Positions 33,511 to 43,831 of a stretch of 64,000 nt of DNA are shown one piece after another. Within the stretch, counting starts at the first letter, position 1, and each line of letters begins with the position of its first letter. This DNA comes from Arthrobacter sp. Soil763 (GTDB lineage: Bacteria; Actinomycetota; Actinomycetes; Actinomycetales; Micrococcaceae). Position numbers and translations under genes: made by a program. The stretch lies in the NCBI RefSeq assembly GCF_001428365.1, contig NZ_LMSH01000003.1:237994-301993 (forward strand), read 5' to 3'. A model generated the notes under the pieces. It was given only the letters and a program-made list of their open reading frames with translations. It was not told where the DNA came from and ran no database searches.

Positions 33511-35904
33511 GTGGAAGATCGTTCGACGCCGGCGCCAGCCGCCCCGGCGGAAAAGGCCTCCGGCCAGGGGCCGGGTACCGGCGTCGTGGCTGACGGCCGT
33601 TCCGACACGGCCGTGCCCGTCGACAACACCGGAGCCCGGTCCACCTTCCCGGGCCGCCGCGAACGCACCCGCTCGCGGCTGGCCCGCCTCACCGGCCGCG
33701 GCACCCCCGCCTACTCACCCATCCTCGAGCCGCTGCTGCGGACCGTACGCGCCAACAACCCTAAAGACGACTTTGAACTCATCCAGCGTGCCTTCGTCGT
33801 CGCGGAACGCTGCCACCGCGGACAGAAGCGTAAAAGCGGGGACCCGTACATCACCCACCCGGTTGCCGTCGCCACCATCCTGGCCGAACTCGGCCTGAAC
33901 GGCACCACCCTCGCCGCCGCGCTGCTGCACGATACGGTCGAGGACACCTCCTACACGCTGGAGGACTTGAAGGGTGAATTCGGGCCTGAGGTCGCGATGC
34001 TGGTGGACGGCGTCACCAAGCTGGACAAGGTGAGCTTCGGCGAAGCCGCCCAGTCCGAGACGGTGCGCAAGATGGTCGTGGCGATGGCCAAGGACATCCG
34101 GGTCCTGATGATCAAGCTCGCCGACCGGCTGCACAACGCCCGGACCTGGCGCTTCGTCTCGGCCGAATCCTCGGCGCGCAAGGCCCGCGAAACCCTGGAG
34201 ATCTTTGCCCCGCTGGCGCACCGGCTCGGCATGAACACGATCAAGTGGGAGCTGGAGGACCTGTCCTTCGCGGCGCTCTACCCGAAGGTCTACGAGGAAA
34301 TCGTCCGGATGGTCGGGGAGCGGACCCCCGAGCGGGAGAAGAGCCTCGCCGTCATCCGCAACCAAATCACCGAGGACCTGCGGGCAGCCAAGATCAAGGC
34401 CACCATCACGGGCCGGCCAAAGCACTACTACTCGATCTACCAGAAGATGATCGTCCGGGATAAGGATTTCGACGACATCAACGACTTGATGGGCGTCCGG
34501 GTGCTGGTGGACTCGGTCCGGGACTGCTACGCGGCGCTGGGGGCCATGCATTCGCGCTGGAACCCGCTGCCGGGCCGGTTCAAGGACTACATCGCGATGC
34601 CCAAGTTCAACATGTACCAGTCACTGCACACCACGGTGATCGGTCCGGGCGGCAAGCCGGTGGAGATCCAGATCCGCACGCACGAGATGCACCGCCGCGC
34701 CGAGTATGGTGTCGCGGCGCACTGGAAATACAAGGACCAGCCCAACCGCACCGCCGCGGGGCCGGGCAGCCCGCGCGACGGCGACATGGGCTGGCTCCGC
34801 TCGCTCGTGGACTGGCAGCAGGAAACCTCCGACCCGGGCGAGTTCCTCGATTCGCTGCGCTTTGAGATCAACGCCCGCGAAGTGTTCGTCTTTACCCCCA
34901 AGGGTGAGGTGATGGCACTGCCGGCCGGTTCGACGCCGGTGGACTTCGCCTACGCCGTGCATACCGAGGTCGGGCACCGCACGATCGGCGCGCGCGTCAA
35001 CGGCAAGCTCGTCCCGCTCAACAGCGAACTGAATCACGGCGACTGGGTGGAAATCTTCACCTCCAAGGCCGAAGGCGCCGGACCCAGCCAGGACTGGCAG
35101 CACTTCGTCAAGAGCGCCCGGGCCCGGAACAAGATCCGGCAGTGGTTCAGCAAGGAGCGCCGCGAGGAGGCGATCGACCGCGGCAAGGAGCTGCTGACCA
35201 AGGCGATGCGCAAGCAGAACCTGCCGCTGCAGCGCCTGATGACCCACGACGCCCTCGCCGCGATTGCCGAGGACTTCAAGTACACGGACATCTCCGGTCT
35301 CTACGCGGGCGTCGGCGACGGGCACACCTCCGCCCAGTCCGTGATGGAACGGCTCGTCGAGAGCCTCGGCGGCAACGACACCCCCGAGGACGACCTCACC
35401 GAGGTCTCCATCCCCGCCCAGGTCAGCAAGACCCGGTACTCCGACTCCGGCGTCGTGGTCCGCGGCGTCGACGACGTCTGGGTGAAGCTGGCGCGGTGCT
35501 GCACCCCGGTGCCGCCGGACCCGATCCTGGGCTTCGTCACCCGCGGCTCCGGCGTTTCGGTCCACCGCACCGACTGCACGAACGTGTCCGGCCTGATGGA
35601 CCAGCCGGACAGGATCGTCGAAGTGGAGTGGGCGCCGACGCAGTCCAGCGTCTTCCTGGTCGAAATCCAGGTCGAGGCCCTGGACCGCAAGTCGCTGCTG
35701 TCCGACGTCACCCGGGTGCTCTCCGAGAACCACGTCAACATCCTTGCCGCCAGCGTGCATACCTCGACCGACCGGGTCGCGATCTCGAAGTTCGCCTTCG
35801 AGATGGGAGATCCGAAGTACCTGAGCCACGTGCTCAGCGCGGTCCGACGGATCGACGGTGTCTTCGACGTCTACCGCACCACCGGAAACCGCCGCCGCAG
35901 CTGA
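33511..35904 (+). CDS. rel: bifunctional (p)ppGpp synthetase/hydrolase Rel
   Basis: 797-residue stringent-response enzyme. After a disordered N-terminus (about 65 residues) come the HD hydrolase domain ([28 protein letters not shown]) and the synthetase domain ([45 protein letters not shown]). The TGS domain ([20 protein letters not shown]), zinc-finger/helical region ([20 protein letters not shown]) and C-terminal ACT domain ([21 protein letters not shown]) follow. Both catalytic halves look intact, so it should be truly bifunctional. GTG start at 33511. It lies downstream of secDF behind a terminator; the promoter is probably in the AT-richer stretch 33447-33500. Confidence 0.97.
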   Translation: MEDRSTPAPAAPAEKASGQGPGTGVVADGRSDTAVPVDNTGARSTFPGRRERTRSRLARLTGRGTPAYSPILEPLLRTVRANNPKDDFELIQRAFVVAERCHRGQKRKSGDPYITHPVAVATILAELGLNGTTLAAALLHDTVEDTSYTLEDLKGEFGPEVAMLVDGVTKLDKVSFGEAAQSETVRKMVVAMAKDIRVLMIKLADRLHNARTWRFVSAESSARKARETLEIFAPLAHRLGMNTIKWELEDLSFAALYPKVYEEIVRMVGERTPEREKSLAVIRNQITEDLRAAKIKATITGRPKHYYSIYQKMIVRDKDFDDINDLMGVRVLVDSVRDCYAALGAMHSRWNPLPGRFKDYIAMPKFNMYQSLHTTVIGPGGKPVEIQIRTHEMHRRAEYGVAAHWKYKDQPNRTAAGPGSPRDGDMGWLRSLVDWQQETSDPGEFLDSLRFEINAREVFVFTPKGEVMALPAGSTPVDFAYAVHTEVGHRTIGARVNGKLVPLNSELNHGDWVEIFTSKAEGAGPSQDWQHFVKSARARNKIRQWFSKERREEAIDRGKELLTKAMRKQNLPLQRLMTHDALAAIAEDFKYTDISGLYAGVGDGHTSAQSVMERLVESLGGNDTPEDDLTEVSIPAQVSKTRYSDSGVVVRGVDDVWVKLARCCTPVPPDPILGFVTRGSGVSVHRTDCTNVSGLMDQPDRIVEVEWAPTQSSVFLVEIQVEALDRKSLLSDVTRVLSENHVNILAASVHTSTDRVAISKFAFEMGDPKYLSHVLSAVRRIDGVFDVYRTTGNRRRS

Positions 35905-35926
35905 CGCCGGCAGCCGGGGCGTCTGG

Positions 35927-36508
35927 TCACTCGAGGGCGGCCAGCGTCTCCAAGGCGGTCTTCCGGTACGGCAGCCGCGGCACTGCTTCGACGGCGCGGC
36001 GCAGCAGGCCAGTGCGGATGCCCAGCCCGGGCGCGTCGAGGAAGGCCTGCAGGGCCGGCAGCGCCCGCCCGGGCTCGACATGCAGGGCGATATCCACCGC
36101 GGTCCGCAGCGGGCTGGACACCAGCAGCCCGCCGAGGCTCACGACGTCGAACGGTCCGAGCTTGACCTCATGGAAACTGCAGCCGCGGGTGGCCCGCAGG
36201 CTCGAAACCCGGCGGTTGGCGTCCACCAGCAGGGCGAGCCGGTCCGGTTCGGGCGCGCAGCCGAAAATCCAGGCCGCGGTCATCCGGCCCGCCACGACGC
36301 GCTGCCGGATCGGTGCCGGAAGGGCGCAGGCGACGGCCCGGGCGCGGAGCCGCGGAGTTGACTGCGCGCCGGGCGGCAGGAACCCGCGCTGGGCGAACCG
36401 GACGAGCACGCCGTCGGCCGCCATTGCCTGCAACTCCGGCCAGGAAAAGAGCCGGCCGGGGGAGTAGAGCACCTCGAAGGCGTCGTCGGCAGCGTGCGGC
36501 AGAACCAT
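35927..36508 (-). CDS. AbiEi-like (type IV antitoxin family) protein, unpaired
   Basis: About 193 residues. It resembles the AbiEi antitoxin-like proteins common in Arthrobacter: an N-terminal winged-helix-like part (FSWPELQAMAADGVLVRFAQRGFL), then VVAGRMTAAWIFGCAPEP and the block VVSLGGLLVSSPLRTAVDIAL, with a helical C-terminus. No AbiEii nucleotidyltransferase toxin gene is adjacent, so a DNA-binding regulator role is as likely as an antitoxin role. The ATG at 36508 is preferred; a GTG at 36538 would add 10 residues and run into the terminator of the upstream gene. It converges with rel with a 22-base gap. Confidence 0.65.
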   Translation of the reverse strand: MVLPHAADDAFEVLYSPGRLFSWPELQAMAADGVLVRFAQRGFLPPGAQSTPRLRARAVACALPAPIRQRVVAGRMTAAWIFGCAPEPDRLALLVDANRRVSSLRATRGCSFHEVKLGPFDVVSLGGLLVSSPLRTAVDIALHVEPGRALPALQAFLDAPGLGIRTGLLRRAVEAVPRLPYRKTALETLAALE

Positions 36509-36539
36509 GCAGCAATCGTCGCGTCCGGGCCGGAACACA

Positions 36540-36587
36540 GGACAGGCCCCGTTCCGGTCATGTGGATAACCGGGACGGAGCCTGTCC
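36540..36587 (-). terminator. terminator of the DUF349 gene
   Basis: GGACAGGC...GCCTGTCC with further inner pairing CCGTTCCGGT/ACCGGGACGG (one or two mismatches) forms a long hairpin 46 bases after the DUF349 stop on the minus strand. Confidence 0.75.
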
Positions 36588-36633
36588 TTCGGCAGTGGCT
36601 GCCGGGCGGCAGCTGCCTCGCGGCGCTGTACTG

Positions 36634-38100
36634 CTAGGAGAGTTCGCTGGCGGAGCGCTCAAGCTGCTCCAGCCAGGCCTGGCGCGCCTCGAGGGCTTCC
36701 CGGGCCGCCGCGATCTTCCGCTCGTCCCCGGCCTTCTCGGCCTTGGCCAGGTCGTCCTTGAGGCCTGCGATGGCGGATTCCAGCTGGGTCAGGGCGCTGT
36801 TGGTGCGGGCCTTGGTTTCCGGGTTGGACCGCTTCCAGTTCTCGTCCTCGGCGTGGCGGACGGCGTCCTCGACCTTCCGCAGGCCCGCTTCGATCCGGCC
36901 CATGTCGGCCCGCGGGACCTTGCCGGCGTCTTCCCAGCGGTCGCGGATGGACTGCAGGGCCTTCTTCGTGGCGGCGAGGTCCTTGATCGGCAGGAGCTCG
37001 TTCGCCTCGGCCAGCAGGGCTTCCTTCACCACGAGGTTCGCGCCGTATTCCTGGTCGATCTCGTCGTTGGCGGCCTGCCGGTTGGTGAAGAAGACGTCCT
37101 GGGCCGCGCGGAAGCGGGCCCACAGCGCGTCGTCGTCCTTGCGGCTGGCACGCGGCGAGGCCTTCCACTGGTCCATCAGGCGCCGGTACTCGCCGGCGGC
37201 GTAGCCCCACTCGGTGGAGGAAGACAGTGCCTCCGCCTCGGCGATCAGCTTCTCCTTGGCGGCCTTCGCCGCGGAGTTGGTGCTGTCCAGCTGGGAGAAG
37301 TACGCGCGGCGGTGCCGGTCAAAGACGGTACGGGCGGCGCGGAACCGCTTCCAGAGGGCGTCCTCGTTGCTGCGGCCCAGCCGGACCCCGCTCTTCTGGG
37401 CGGTCTTCCAGCTTTCGAATAGCTCGTTCATCCGCGCGCTCGAGGTCTTCCACTGCGTCTGGGCGGGGTCGTTCCCTGCGATCTGCTCGGCTTCGGCGAC
37501 AATCGCCTCGCGGGCGGCGAGCTCGGCGGCGCGGACGGCGTCGTGCTCGGCCTTTTCCGTCTTCTCGAGGTCGGCGATCTGGCCGGAGAGGGTATCCAGG
37601 CGGGCCTCGGCGGCGCGAAGGTCGCCCACCATGTTGCGCTCGGCAAGGATTTCCCGCAGGTGCGTCACGGTCTTCTGCATGTCGGTGGCCGGCGCCTTCG
37701 ACGCCACCCGCTGCTCGAGCAGGACGATCTGGGCGAGGACGTCGTCGTACTTGCGCGCGAAGTAGCCCAGCGCCTCGTCATCGCTGACACCCGGGTACTG
37801 GCCGACCGGGTGCTCCTCGCCGTCGATGGTCAGGAAGACGTGGCCGTCTCCTTCCACCCGGCCCCAGCGGGACGCTTCGGCCAGGGAGGCGGCGCTGGAC
37901 GCGGCAGCGGCAGCGGTCACCACGGGGGACGGCGCGGCCTTCGGCCGGGCGGCGAACGCCGCCGGAGAGGGCGCGGGGCGCGGCGCAGGCGACGGCGCGG
38001 GGGCCGGGGCTGCCGCACCTGCCTCGGGGGCCGTGGCCGGGGCCTCGGTCTGGTTGGCAGCTGCTGCTACTGTTTCGTCGGATTTCTGACTGTCTGTCAC
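36634..38100 (-). CDS. DUF349 repeat protein, unknown function
   Basis: 488-residue cytosolic protein. An Ala/Pro-rich N-terminal region (about 1-75) leads into VEGDGHVFLTIDGEEHPVGQY and then several DUF349 helical repeats with recurring WKRFRAAR / LWARFRAAQ-type signatures. It ends in a charged coiled-coil (LDDLAKAEKAGDERKIAAAREALEARQAWLEQL-like; key residues alternate Glu/Lys/Ala). The GTG at 38100 (MTDSQKSDE) was chosen because the upstream frame is out of character. The gene is a fixed neighbour of rel in many actinobacteria, and a stress- or ribosome-related role is only a guess from context. It follows the cyclophilin gene by 60 bases on the same strand. Confidence 0.82.
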   Translation of the reverse strand: MTDSQKSDETVAAAANQTEAPATAPEAGAAAPAPAPSPAPRPAPSPAAFAARPKAAPSPVVTAAAAASSAASLAEASRWGRVEGDGHVFLTIDGEEHPVGQYPGVSDDEALGYFARKYDDVLAQIVLLEQRVASKAPATDMQKTVTHLREILAERNMVGDLRAAEARLDTLSGQIADLEKTEKAEHDAVRAAELAAREAIVAEAEQIAGNDPAQTQWKTSSARMNELFESWKTAQKSGVRLGRSNEDALWKRFRAARTVFDRHRRAYFSQLDSTNSAAKAAKEKLIAEAEALSSSTEWGYAAGEYRRLMDQWKASPRASRKDDDALWARFRAAQDVFFTNRQAANDEIDQEYGANLVVKEALLAEANELLPIKDLAATKKALQSIRDRWEDAGKVPRADMGRIEAGLRKVEDAVRHAEDENWKRSNPETKARTNSALTQLESAIAGLKDDLAKAEKAGDERKIAAAREALEARQAWLEQLERSASELS

Positions 38101-38160
38101 CGCTAGAAGTCTTTCGCTTGGAGGGAAATACCGGCACCGTGGCCACACGGGCCCGGCTGG

Positions 38161-38961
38161 TTACTTCAGAGAGAACGAGTCTATCGTGACTGGTTCTTTA
38201 GGTGCGCCGTCCGTTGCGCTGGAACCCGGTTTAATTCCCGCCGCAGCGATCTTGCTGACCACGTCGAGTCCGGAGGTGACCTTGCCGACGACAGTGTAGC
38301 CGCCGGCCGCGTCGGCGGGGATCTGGGTGTCCTTGTAAACGATGAAGAACTGGGTTCCGTTGCCGTAGGCGTTCCCGCCGGTCCGGGCCACGGCAATGGT
38401 GCCGGCCGGGTACTTGTTGTCGGCCGGTGTGTTTTCCAGCGGGCCCCACGTGTAGGCAGGGTCGCCGCTGCCGTCGCCGGACTTGGACCCGCACTGCAAC
38501 ACACCGAAGGACTCCCCGGTGGTCAGCCGGTGGCAGCTCAGGCCCTTGTAGAAGCCCTGGTCCGCGAGGGACTTGAAGACGGCGGCGGTCTGCGGGGCCT
38601 TCGTGCCGTCCAGTTCGACGCCGAGGCTGCCGCGGTTCAGCGCCAGCGTGCCGGTGAACATCTTGCCGGCCGCGGTCTCCGGCTTCGGGATGTCCGGCCC
38701 GTTGCTCGCGGCGGCGGACGGGCTGGCGGTGGGGCTCTCCAGGCCGGCTTCGGCGGCCTTGAAGTCGTCCTCGCTCGGGTTGCCGGAGAACACGGCGAGC
38801 TGCAGCACCAGCGCCAGGACAAGGGCAGCGCCGCCGCCCGCGGCGGCGACGATGTTGTCGCGTTTCCGCCGCCGGTCCTGGTCACGGCGCAGCTCCCGCT
38901 TGGCCTCCATCTGCTGGACGCGCCGCTTGGCCTCACGGGCACTGCGTGAACTGGCCGCCAA
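38161..38961 (-). CDS. membrane-anchored cyclophilin-type peptidyl-prolyl isomerase
   Basis: 266 residues. A very basic N-terminus with a short coiled coil (REAKRRVQQMEAKRELRRDQ) precedes one TM helix near residues 38-58, an acidic/Ser linker, and an extracytoplasmic cyclophilin domain. Cyclophilin blocks seen are FKSLADQGFYKGLSCHRL, GTIAVARTGGNAYGNGTQFF and VVGKVTSGLDVVSKIA; several catalytic positions are substituted relative to canonical cyclophilins, so activity may be low. The TTG start at 38961 is preceded by AGGAGG. It is divergent from hisS across a region with a palindrome, and DUF349 follows. Confidence 0.85.
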   Translation of the reverse strand: MAASSRSAREAKRRVQQMEAKRELRRDQDRRRKRDNIVAAAGGGAALVLALVLQLAVFSGNPSEDDFKAAEAGLESPTASPSAAASNGPDIPKPETAAGKMFTGTLALNRGSLGVELDGTKAPQTAAVFKSLADQGFYKGLSCHRLTTGESFGVLQCGSKSGDGSGDPAYTWGPLENTPADNKYPAGTIAVARTGGNAYGNGTQFFIVYKDTQIPADAAGGYTVVGKVTSGLDVVSKIAAAGIKPGSSATDGAPKEPVTIDSFSLK

Positions 38962-39079
38962 AAGTCCTCCTGGAAATAGGGCCGCACCCGGTCAGCGCCG
39001 GGGCGCCGGTCCGGTGCAGCGCGCGAGCTGCCGGCAGTACTGTCCGGGCGCCGCCGCATTAGAGATGAGCGCGCCGAGC

Positions 39080-39110
39080 GCATAAACTGACTGCCGCACA
39101 CAGTTTATGC
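39080..39110. promoter_or_regulatory. perfect 10-bp palindrome between the cyclophilin gene and hisS
   Basis: GCATAAACTG (39080-39089) and CAGTTTATGC (39101-39110) are exact inverted repeats with an 11-base spacer, in an otherwise GC-rich 236-base divergent intergenic region. Each arm contains TAAACT, a possible -10 hexamer in divergent orientation, so the site may be an operator, a divergent promoter core, or both. Nothing else stands out in the gap except AAGGAG before hisS. Confidence 0.5.
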
Positions 39111-39197
39111 ATGACCGGCCGGTCTGCGCGGGACGCCGCGGCCGCTGCGCCCGCGCACCTTCCCGCCGCCGTCGTAACCCAAGGAGAAAATTCCACC

Positions 39198-40556
39198 ATG
39201 GCACGCACCGCCTCCCTGTCCGGATTCCCCGAGTGGCTTCCCGAGGAGCGGTTGGTGGAACTGCATGTGCTGGACACCCTGCGGCGGACCTTCGAGCTGC
39301 ACGGCTTCTCGTCCATTGAGACGCGCGCCGTGGAAACCGTCGGGCAGCTGCTGCGCAAGGGGGAGATCGACAAGGAGGTCTACGGCCTCAGCCGGCTCCA
39401 GGACGACGCAGGCGACGCTGCGGATGCGGCCGGCACGTCACACAAGGCGGACCCGCACGCGCTGGCCCTGCACTTCGATCTCACTGTGCCGTTCGCCCGG
39501 TACGTGGTGGAGAACTCCGGCTACCTGGCCTTCCCGTTCCGCCGTTACCAGATCCAGAAGGTCTGGCGCGGTGAGCGCCCGCAGGAGGGCCGGGCGCGCG
39601 AGTTCACCCAGGCTGACATCGACATCGTCGGCGACGGCGAGCTGCCGTTCCGCTACGACGTCGAGATCGCGCTGGTGATCGCCGAGGCCCTGTCCGCCCT
39701 GCCGATCCCGGACTTCCTGCTCCGGATCAACAACCGCAAGCTGGCCGAAGGCTTCTACAACGGCATCGGCCTCACCGACACCGCCGGGGTGCTGCGCAGC
39801 ATCGACAAGCTGGAGAAAATCGGTCCCGCCAAGGTCGCCGAGCTGCTCAAGTCGGAGCTTGGCGCCACCGGGGAGCAGGCGCAGGCCGCGCTGAAGCTCG
39901 CCGGCATCCGCACCGCGGACACCTCGTTCGTCGAACAGGTCCGGGCCCTCGGCGTGAGCAACGAGCTGCTCGAGGAGGGCCTGAACGAACTGGAGCAGGT
40001 CATCGCCGCCGCGGTCCAGCGCGCCCCGGGCAAAGTGGTCGCGGACCTCAGCATTGCCCGCGGCCTCGACTACTACACCGGCACCGTCGTCGAGACCGTC
40101 CTGGTGGGCCACGAGCAGCTCGGCTCGATCTGTTCCGGCGGCCGTTACGACGCGCTGGCGAGCAAGGGCAACCGCAAGTTCCCCGGCGTCGGGCTCTCCA
40201 TCGGCGTGACCCGGCTGGTGTCCCGGATCCTCAGCCAGGACCTGGCCAAGGCTTCCCGGGCCGTCCCCACGGCCGTGCTGGTGGCCTTGAACGACGACGG
40301 CAGCTGGGGCGCCGCGCAGGATGTTGCGGCGCAGTTGCGCGCCCGCGGGATCGCGACCGAGGTAGCGGCGAAGGCCGAGAAGTTCGGCAAGCAGATCAAG
40401 TTCGCTGACCGCCGCGGCATTCCGTTCGTGTGGTTCACCGATGACGACGGCAAGCACCAGGTCAAGGACATCCGCACCGGCGAGCAGGTCGACGCCGACC
40501 CCGCCACCTGGGCCCCGGCCGAGGAGGACCTGCACGTCCGGGTGACCCGGGCCTAG
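39198..40556 (+). CDS. hisS: histidine--tRNA ligase
   Basis: Class II synthetase of 452 residues. Motif 1 region VLDTLRRTFELHGFSSIETR, HFDLTVPFARYV, motif 2 YQIQKVWRGERPQEGRAREF, the histidine-specific RGLDYYTGTVVE and SICSGGRYDAL, and a C-terminal anticodon-binding domain (RAVPTAVLVALND) are all present. ATG at 39198 has AAGGAG 11 bases upstream; an earlier in-frame codon overlaps the palindrome and is rejected. It has the longer, eukaryote-like middle region (KLEKIGPAKVAELL) seen in one HisRS subgroup. Confidence 0.96.
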   Translation: MARTASLSGFPEWLPEERLVELHVLDTLRRTFELHGFSSIETRAVETVGQLLRKGEIDKEVYGLSRLQDDAGDAADAAGTSHKADPHALALHFDLTVPFARYVVENSGYLAFPFRRYQIQKVWRGERPQEGRAREFTQADIDIVGDGELPFRYDVEIALVIAEALSALPIPDFLLRINNRKLAEGFYNGIGLTDTAGVLRSIDKLEKIGPAKVAELLKSELGATGEQAQAALKLAGIRTADTSFVEQVRALGVSNELLEEGLNELEQVIAAAVQRAPGKVVADLSIARGLDYYTGTVVETVLVGHEQLGSICSGGRYDALASKGNRKFPGVGLSIGVTRLVSRILSQDLAKASRAVPTAVLVALNDDGSWGAAQDVAAQLRARGIATEVAAKAEKFGKQIKFADRRGIPFVWFTDDDGKHQVKDIRTGEQVDADPATWAPAEEDLHVRVTRA

Positions 40557-40577
40557 CTGTACTGCCTAGGCCGGGTC
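40544..40577. terminator. terminator overlapping the hisS stop codon
   Basis: GACCCGGGCCTAG pairs with CTAGGCCGGGTC (one bulged base). The hairpin covers the hisS stop codon and reaches the convergent permease stop, with only 19 bases between the genes. Confidence 0.65.
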
Positions 40578-41862
40578 AGGCCCCGCTGCGCGCCCGGAGC
40601 CGCAGCACCAGCGCCCGCCCGGCGATCCCCGCCGCCAGCACCCCGGCCATGCCCAGCGCCGAGGCCGGCGGCAGCGTCAGCGCCAGGACCACGCAGCCGG
40701 CGAAGCCCAGGACGTTGAGCCAGCGGGGGGCGAAGCGGCGCGGGCCGGTCAAGGTAAACGCGGCGGCGTTGGCCACCGCGTAGTAGACCAGTACCCCGAA
40801 GCTGGAGAAGCCCACCACGGTCAGCACGTTGGTGGTCAGCAGCAGAACGATCACCGCCGCAGCCACGGCGAGTTCGGCAACGAACGGGACCGTGTGCGGC
40901 CCGCCCACCCGGGCCAGGACAGGGGGAAGGTCGCGTTCCCGGGCCATCGCCATCGTCGTCCGGCCAACCCCGGTGATCAGGGCCAGCAGCGCGCCCAGGC
41001 ACGCGGCGGCGGCCCCCGCCTGGACCAGCGGCACGCCGGCGCGCAGCCCGGAGTCCGCGACGGCGTCCAGCAGCGGGGCGGAGGAGGCGGCCAGCCGGTC
41101 CGCGGGCAGGTGCCACTGCAACAGCACAGCCAGGCCAAGGTAGATGACGAACGCCCCGGCGAGGGCCGCGAGGATGGCGCGCGGGATCGTCGTCGCCGGG
41201 TCCTTGACCTCCTCGCCCAGGGTGGCGATCCGTGCGTAGCCGGCGAAGGCGAAAAACATCAGCCCGGCCGCCGGGAGCACGCCCCACGCCCCGGCCGCCG
41301 TCATCCCGGATGCCAGGGTCCCGGACGCCGCGCCCGCGCCGGCCGGGTGCGGGCCGATCAGCGCCGCGGCCGCCACGAACGCGATGGTGGCGAGCACGAC
41401 GGCCAGCAGAATCTTGGTCAGCACCGCGGTTCGCGTGATGCCGAGCAGGTTCACGCCGGTCAGCACGACGACGGCGGCCACCGCGATCGGGGTGGCGAAA
41501 CCCGGCGCCACGTAGTGCCCGAAGGTCAGGGCCATCGCGGCGCAGGACGCGGTTTTTCCGGTCACGAACCCCCAGCCGGCGATGAACCCCGGCCATTCGC
41601 CCAGCTGCCGGCGGCCGTAGACGTAGGTACCTCCGCTGGAGGGATACCGGGCGGCGAGCTGGGCGGAGGCGACGGCGTTGCAGTAGGCCACCACCCCGGC
41701 CACGGCGACCGCGACGGCCAGTAGCCCACCGGCCAGGGCCGCGGCGGGGGAGAACACCACGAACACGCCGGCCCCCAGCATCGACCCGAGGCCGATCGCG
41801 GTGGAATCGACCACGCCGAGGCGGCGCTGCAGCTGCCCCGGCGGGGTGGGAGGGAGGGCCAT
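40576..41862 (-). CDS. APC-family amino-acid permease
   Basis: 428-residue inner-membrane transporter with about 12 TM helices. The first TM region carries [19 protein letters not shown], the family's unwound-helix GxGxxxGxG-like motif, then [20 protein letters not shown] and [19 protein letters not shown]. The start at 41862 (MALPPTPP) has AAAGGA upstream; an in-frame extension of 17 residues to 41913 would intrude into the aspS promoter region. It is closest in style to small-neutral or basic amino-acid APC members, but the substrate cannot be assigned. Monocistronic between hisS and aspS. Confidence 0.85.
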   Translation of the reverse strand: MALPPTPPGQLQRRLGVVDSTAIGLGSMLGAGVFVVFSPAAALAGGLLAVAVAVAGVVAYCNAVASAQLAARYPSSGGTYVYGRRQLGEWPGFIAGWGFVTGKTASCAAMALTFGHYVAPGFATPIAVAAVVVLTGVNLLGITRTAVLTKILLAVVLATIAFVAAAALIGPHPAGAGAASGTLASGMTAAGAWGVLPAAGLMFFAFAGYARIATLGEEVKDPATTIPRAILAALAGAFVIYLGLAVLLQWHLPADRLAASSAPLLDAVADSGLRAGVPLVQAGAAAACLGALLALITGVGRTTMAMARERDLPPVLARVGGPHTVPFVAELAVAAAVIVLLLTTNVLTVVGFSSFGVLVYYAVANAAAFTLTGPRRFAPRWLNVLGFAGCVVLALTLPPASALGMAGVLAAGIAGRALVLRLRARSGA

Positions 41863-41957
41863 GGCGGAAGGGTCCTTTCCAGCGGGTAAACTCAAACGGG
41901 ACCGTTCCCGCAACGGTCCACCCTAATACCACCTGTTTTCCTGCTGAAAGGCGAGCT

Positions 41958-43751
41958 GTGCTGCGCACACACGACCTCGGATCGCTTCGTTCCGAGCACA
42001 TTGGACAAACCGTAACCCTCGCCGGCTGGGTCGGCCGGCGTCGTGACCACGGTGGTGTCGCTTTCGTGGACCTGCGCGACGCCTCGGGCGTCGCCCAGGT
42101 CGTCGTCCGTGAGGAAGAGGTCTTCCACGGCCTCCGCAACGAGTTCGTGCTGCAGGTTATCGGCACGGTTGCCAAGCGCCCGGAGGGCAACGAGAACCCG
42201 GCGCTGGCCACCGGCGAGATCGAGGTGATGGCCGAGAAGGTCACCATCCTGAACACCTCCGACCCGCTGCCGTTCCAGATTGACGAGCACGTCGAGGTCG
42301 GCGAGGAGGCCCGCCTCAAGCACCGCTACCTGGACCTGCGCCGCCCCGGCCCCGCCCGCAACCTGCGGCTGCGCTCCGAGGCCAACCGCGTGGCCCGCGA
42401 ACTGCTGCACCAGGACGGCTACGTCGAGATCGAGACGCCCACGCTGACGCGCTCGACGCCGGAAGGCGCCCGCGACTTCGTCGTGCCCGCCCGCCTCGCG
42501 CCGGGCTCGTGGTACGCCCTGCCGCAGTCGCCCCAGCTCTTCAAGCAGCTCCTGCAGGTCGGCGGCTTCGAGAAGTACTACCAGATCGCCCGCTGCTACC
42601 GTGACGAGGACTTCCGCGCGGACCGCCAGCCGGAATTCACCCAGCTCGACATCGAAGCCAGCTTCGTGGAGCAGGACGACATCATCAACCTCGGCGAAAG
42701 CATCGTGAAGGCGCTGTGGAAGCTGATCGACGTCGAGATCCCGACGCCCATCCAGCGCATCACGTACAACGACGCGATGGCCCGCTACGGTTCGGACAAG
42801 CCGGACCTGCGCTTCGGCCTGGAGCTCACCGAGCTCACCGAGTTCTTCAAGGACACCAACTTCGGCGTCTTCAAGGCCCCGTACGTCGGTGCCGTCGTCA
42901 TGCCGGGCGGCGCCTCGCAGGCCCGCCGCGCCCTCGATGCCTGGCAGGAATGGGCCAAGCAGCGCGGCGCGAAGGGCCTCGCCTACGTGTTGTTCAAGGA
43001 AGACGGCGAGCTGGCCGGCCCCGTGGCCAAGAACCTGACCGAGACCGAACGTGCCGGCCTCGCCGCCGCGGTCGGCGCCAAGCCCGGCGACTGCATCTTC
43101 TTCGCCGCCGGTGAGAAGACCCCGTCCCGGGCGCTGCTTGGCGCCGCCCGCGTCGAGATCGGCCACCGCACCGGCCTGATCAACCCGAGCGACTGGGCCT
43201 TCTGCTGGGTCGTCGACGCACCGATGTTCGAGCCGGCCGCGGCCGCGGTCGCCTCCGGCGACGTCGCTGTCGGCGGCGGCAAGTGGACGGCCGTGCACCA
43301 CGCCTTCACCTCGCCCAAGCCCGAATTCATGGACAGCTTCGACACCGATCCGGAAACCGCCCTGGCCTACGCGTACGACATCGTCTGCAACGGCAACGAA
43401 ATCGGCGGCGGCTCGATCCGTATCCACCAGGGAGACGTCCAGGAGCGGGTCTTCAAGGTCATGGGCCTCTCGCACGAGGACGCGCAGGAGAAGTTCGGCT
43501 TCCTGCTCGAGGGCTTCAAGTTCGGCGCGCCCCCGCACGGCGGCATCGCGTTCGGCTGGGACCGCGTCGTCTCGCTGCTCGCCGGCGTGGACTCGATCCG
43601 CGACGTCATCGCGTTCCCGAAGTCCGGCGGCGGCTACGACCCGCTGACCCAGGCGCCGGCACCGATCACGGCCCAGCAGCGCAAGGAAGCCGGCGTGGAC
43701 TTCAAGCCGGAGGCCAAGAAAGCCGCGCCTCCGGCGGACGGCGCCAAGTAG
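41958..43751 (+). CDS. aspS: aspartate--tRNA ligase
   Basis: Bacterial-type class IIb synthetase, 597 residues. The N-terminal OB anticodon domain ([20 protein letters not shown]), motif 1/flipping-loop region ([16 protein letters not shown]), motif 2 [20 protein letters not shown], a GAD insertion domain (about 290-410) and motif 3 ([14 protein letters not shown]) are present. GTG start at 41958 with AAAGGCGAG upstream. Whether it is Asp-specific or also charges tRNA-Asn depends on gatCAB elsewhere. A strong terminator follows. Confidence 0.96.
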   Translation: MLRTHDLGSLRSEHIGQTVTLAGWVGRRRDHGGVAFVDLRDASGVAQVVVREEEVFHGLRNEFVLQVIGTVAKRPEGNENPALATGEIEVMAEKVTILNTSDPLPFQIDEHVEVGEEARLKHRYLDLRRPGPARNLRLRSEANRVARELLHQDGYVEIETPTLTRSTPEGARDFVVPARLAPGSWYALPQSPQLFKQLLQVGGFEKYYQIARCYRDEDFRADRQPEFTQLDIEASFVEQDDIINLGESIVKALWKLIDVEIPTPIQRITYNDAMARYGSDKPDLRFGLELTELTEFFKDTNFGVFKAPYVGAVVMPGGASQARRALDAWQEWAKQRGAKGLAYVLFKEDGELAGPVAKNLTETERAGLAAAVGAKPGDCIFFAAGEKTPSRALLGAARVEIGHRTGLINPSDWAFCWVVDAPMFEPAAAAVASGDVAVGGGKWTAVHHAFTSPKPEFMDSFDTDPETALAYAYDIVCNGNEIGGGSIRIHQGDVQERVFKVMGLSHEDAQEKFGFLLEGFKFGAPPHGGIAFGWDRVVSLLAGVDSIRDVIAFPKSGGGYDPLTQAPAPITAQQRKEAGVDFKPEAKKAAPPADGAK

Positions 43752-43765
43752 CTTGACATGACGAT

Positions 43766-43803
43766 CAGCAAAGGCTTCCCGGGTATCCGGGGAGCCTTTG
43801 CTG
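43766..43803 (+). terminator. terminator after aspS
   Basis: CAGCAAAGGCTTCCC and GGGGAGCCTTTGCTG form a 15-bp stem (one G-U) with a short loop, followed by TCTCTT. Confidence 0.85.
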
Positions 43804-43831
43804 TCTCTTAGAAGTAGGAGGTGGGGGCCAC

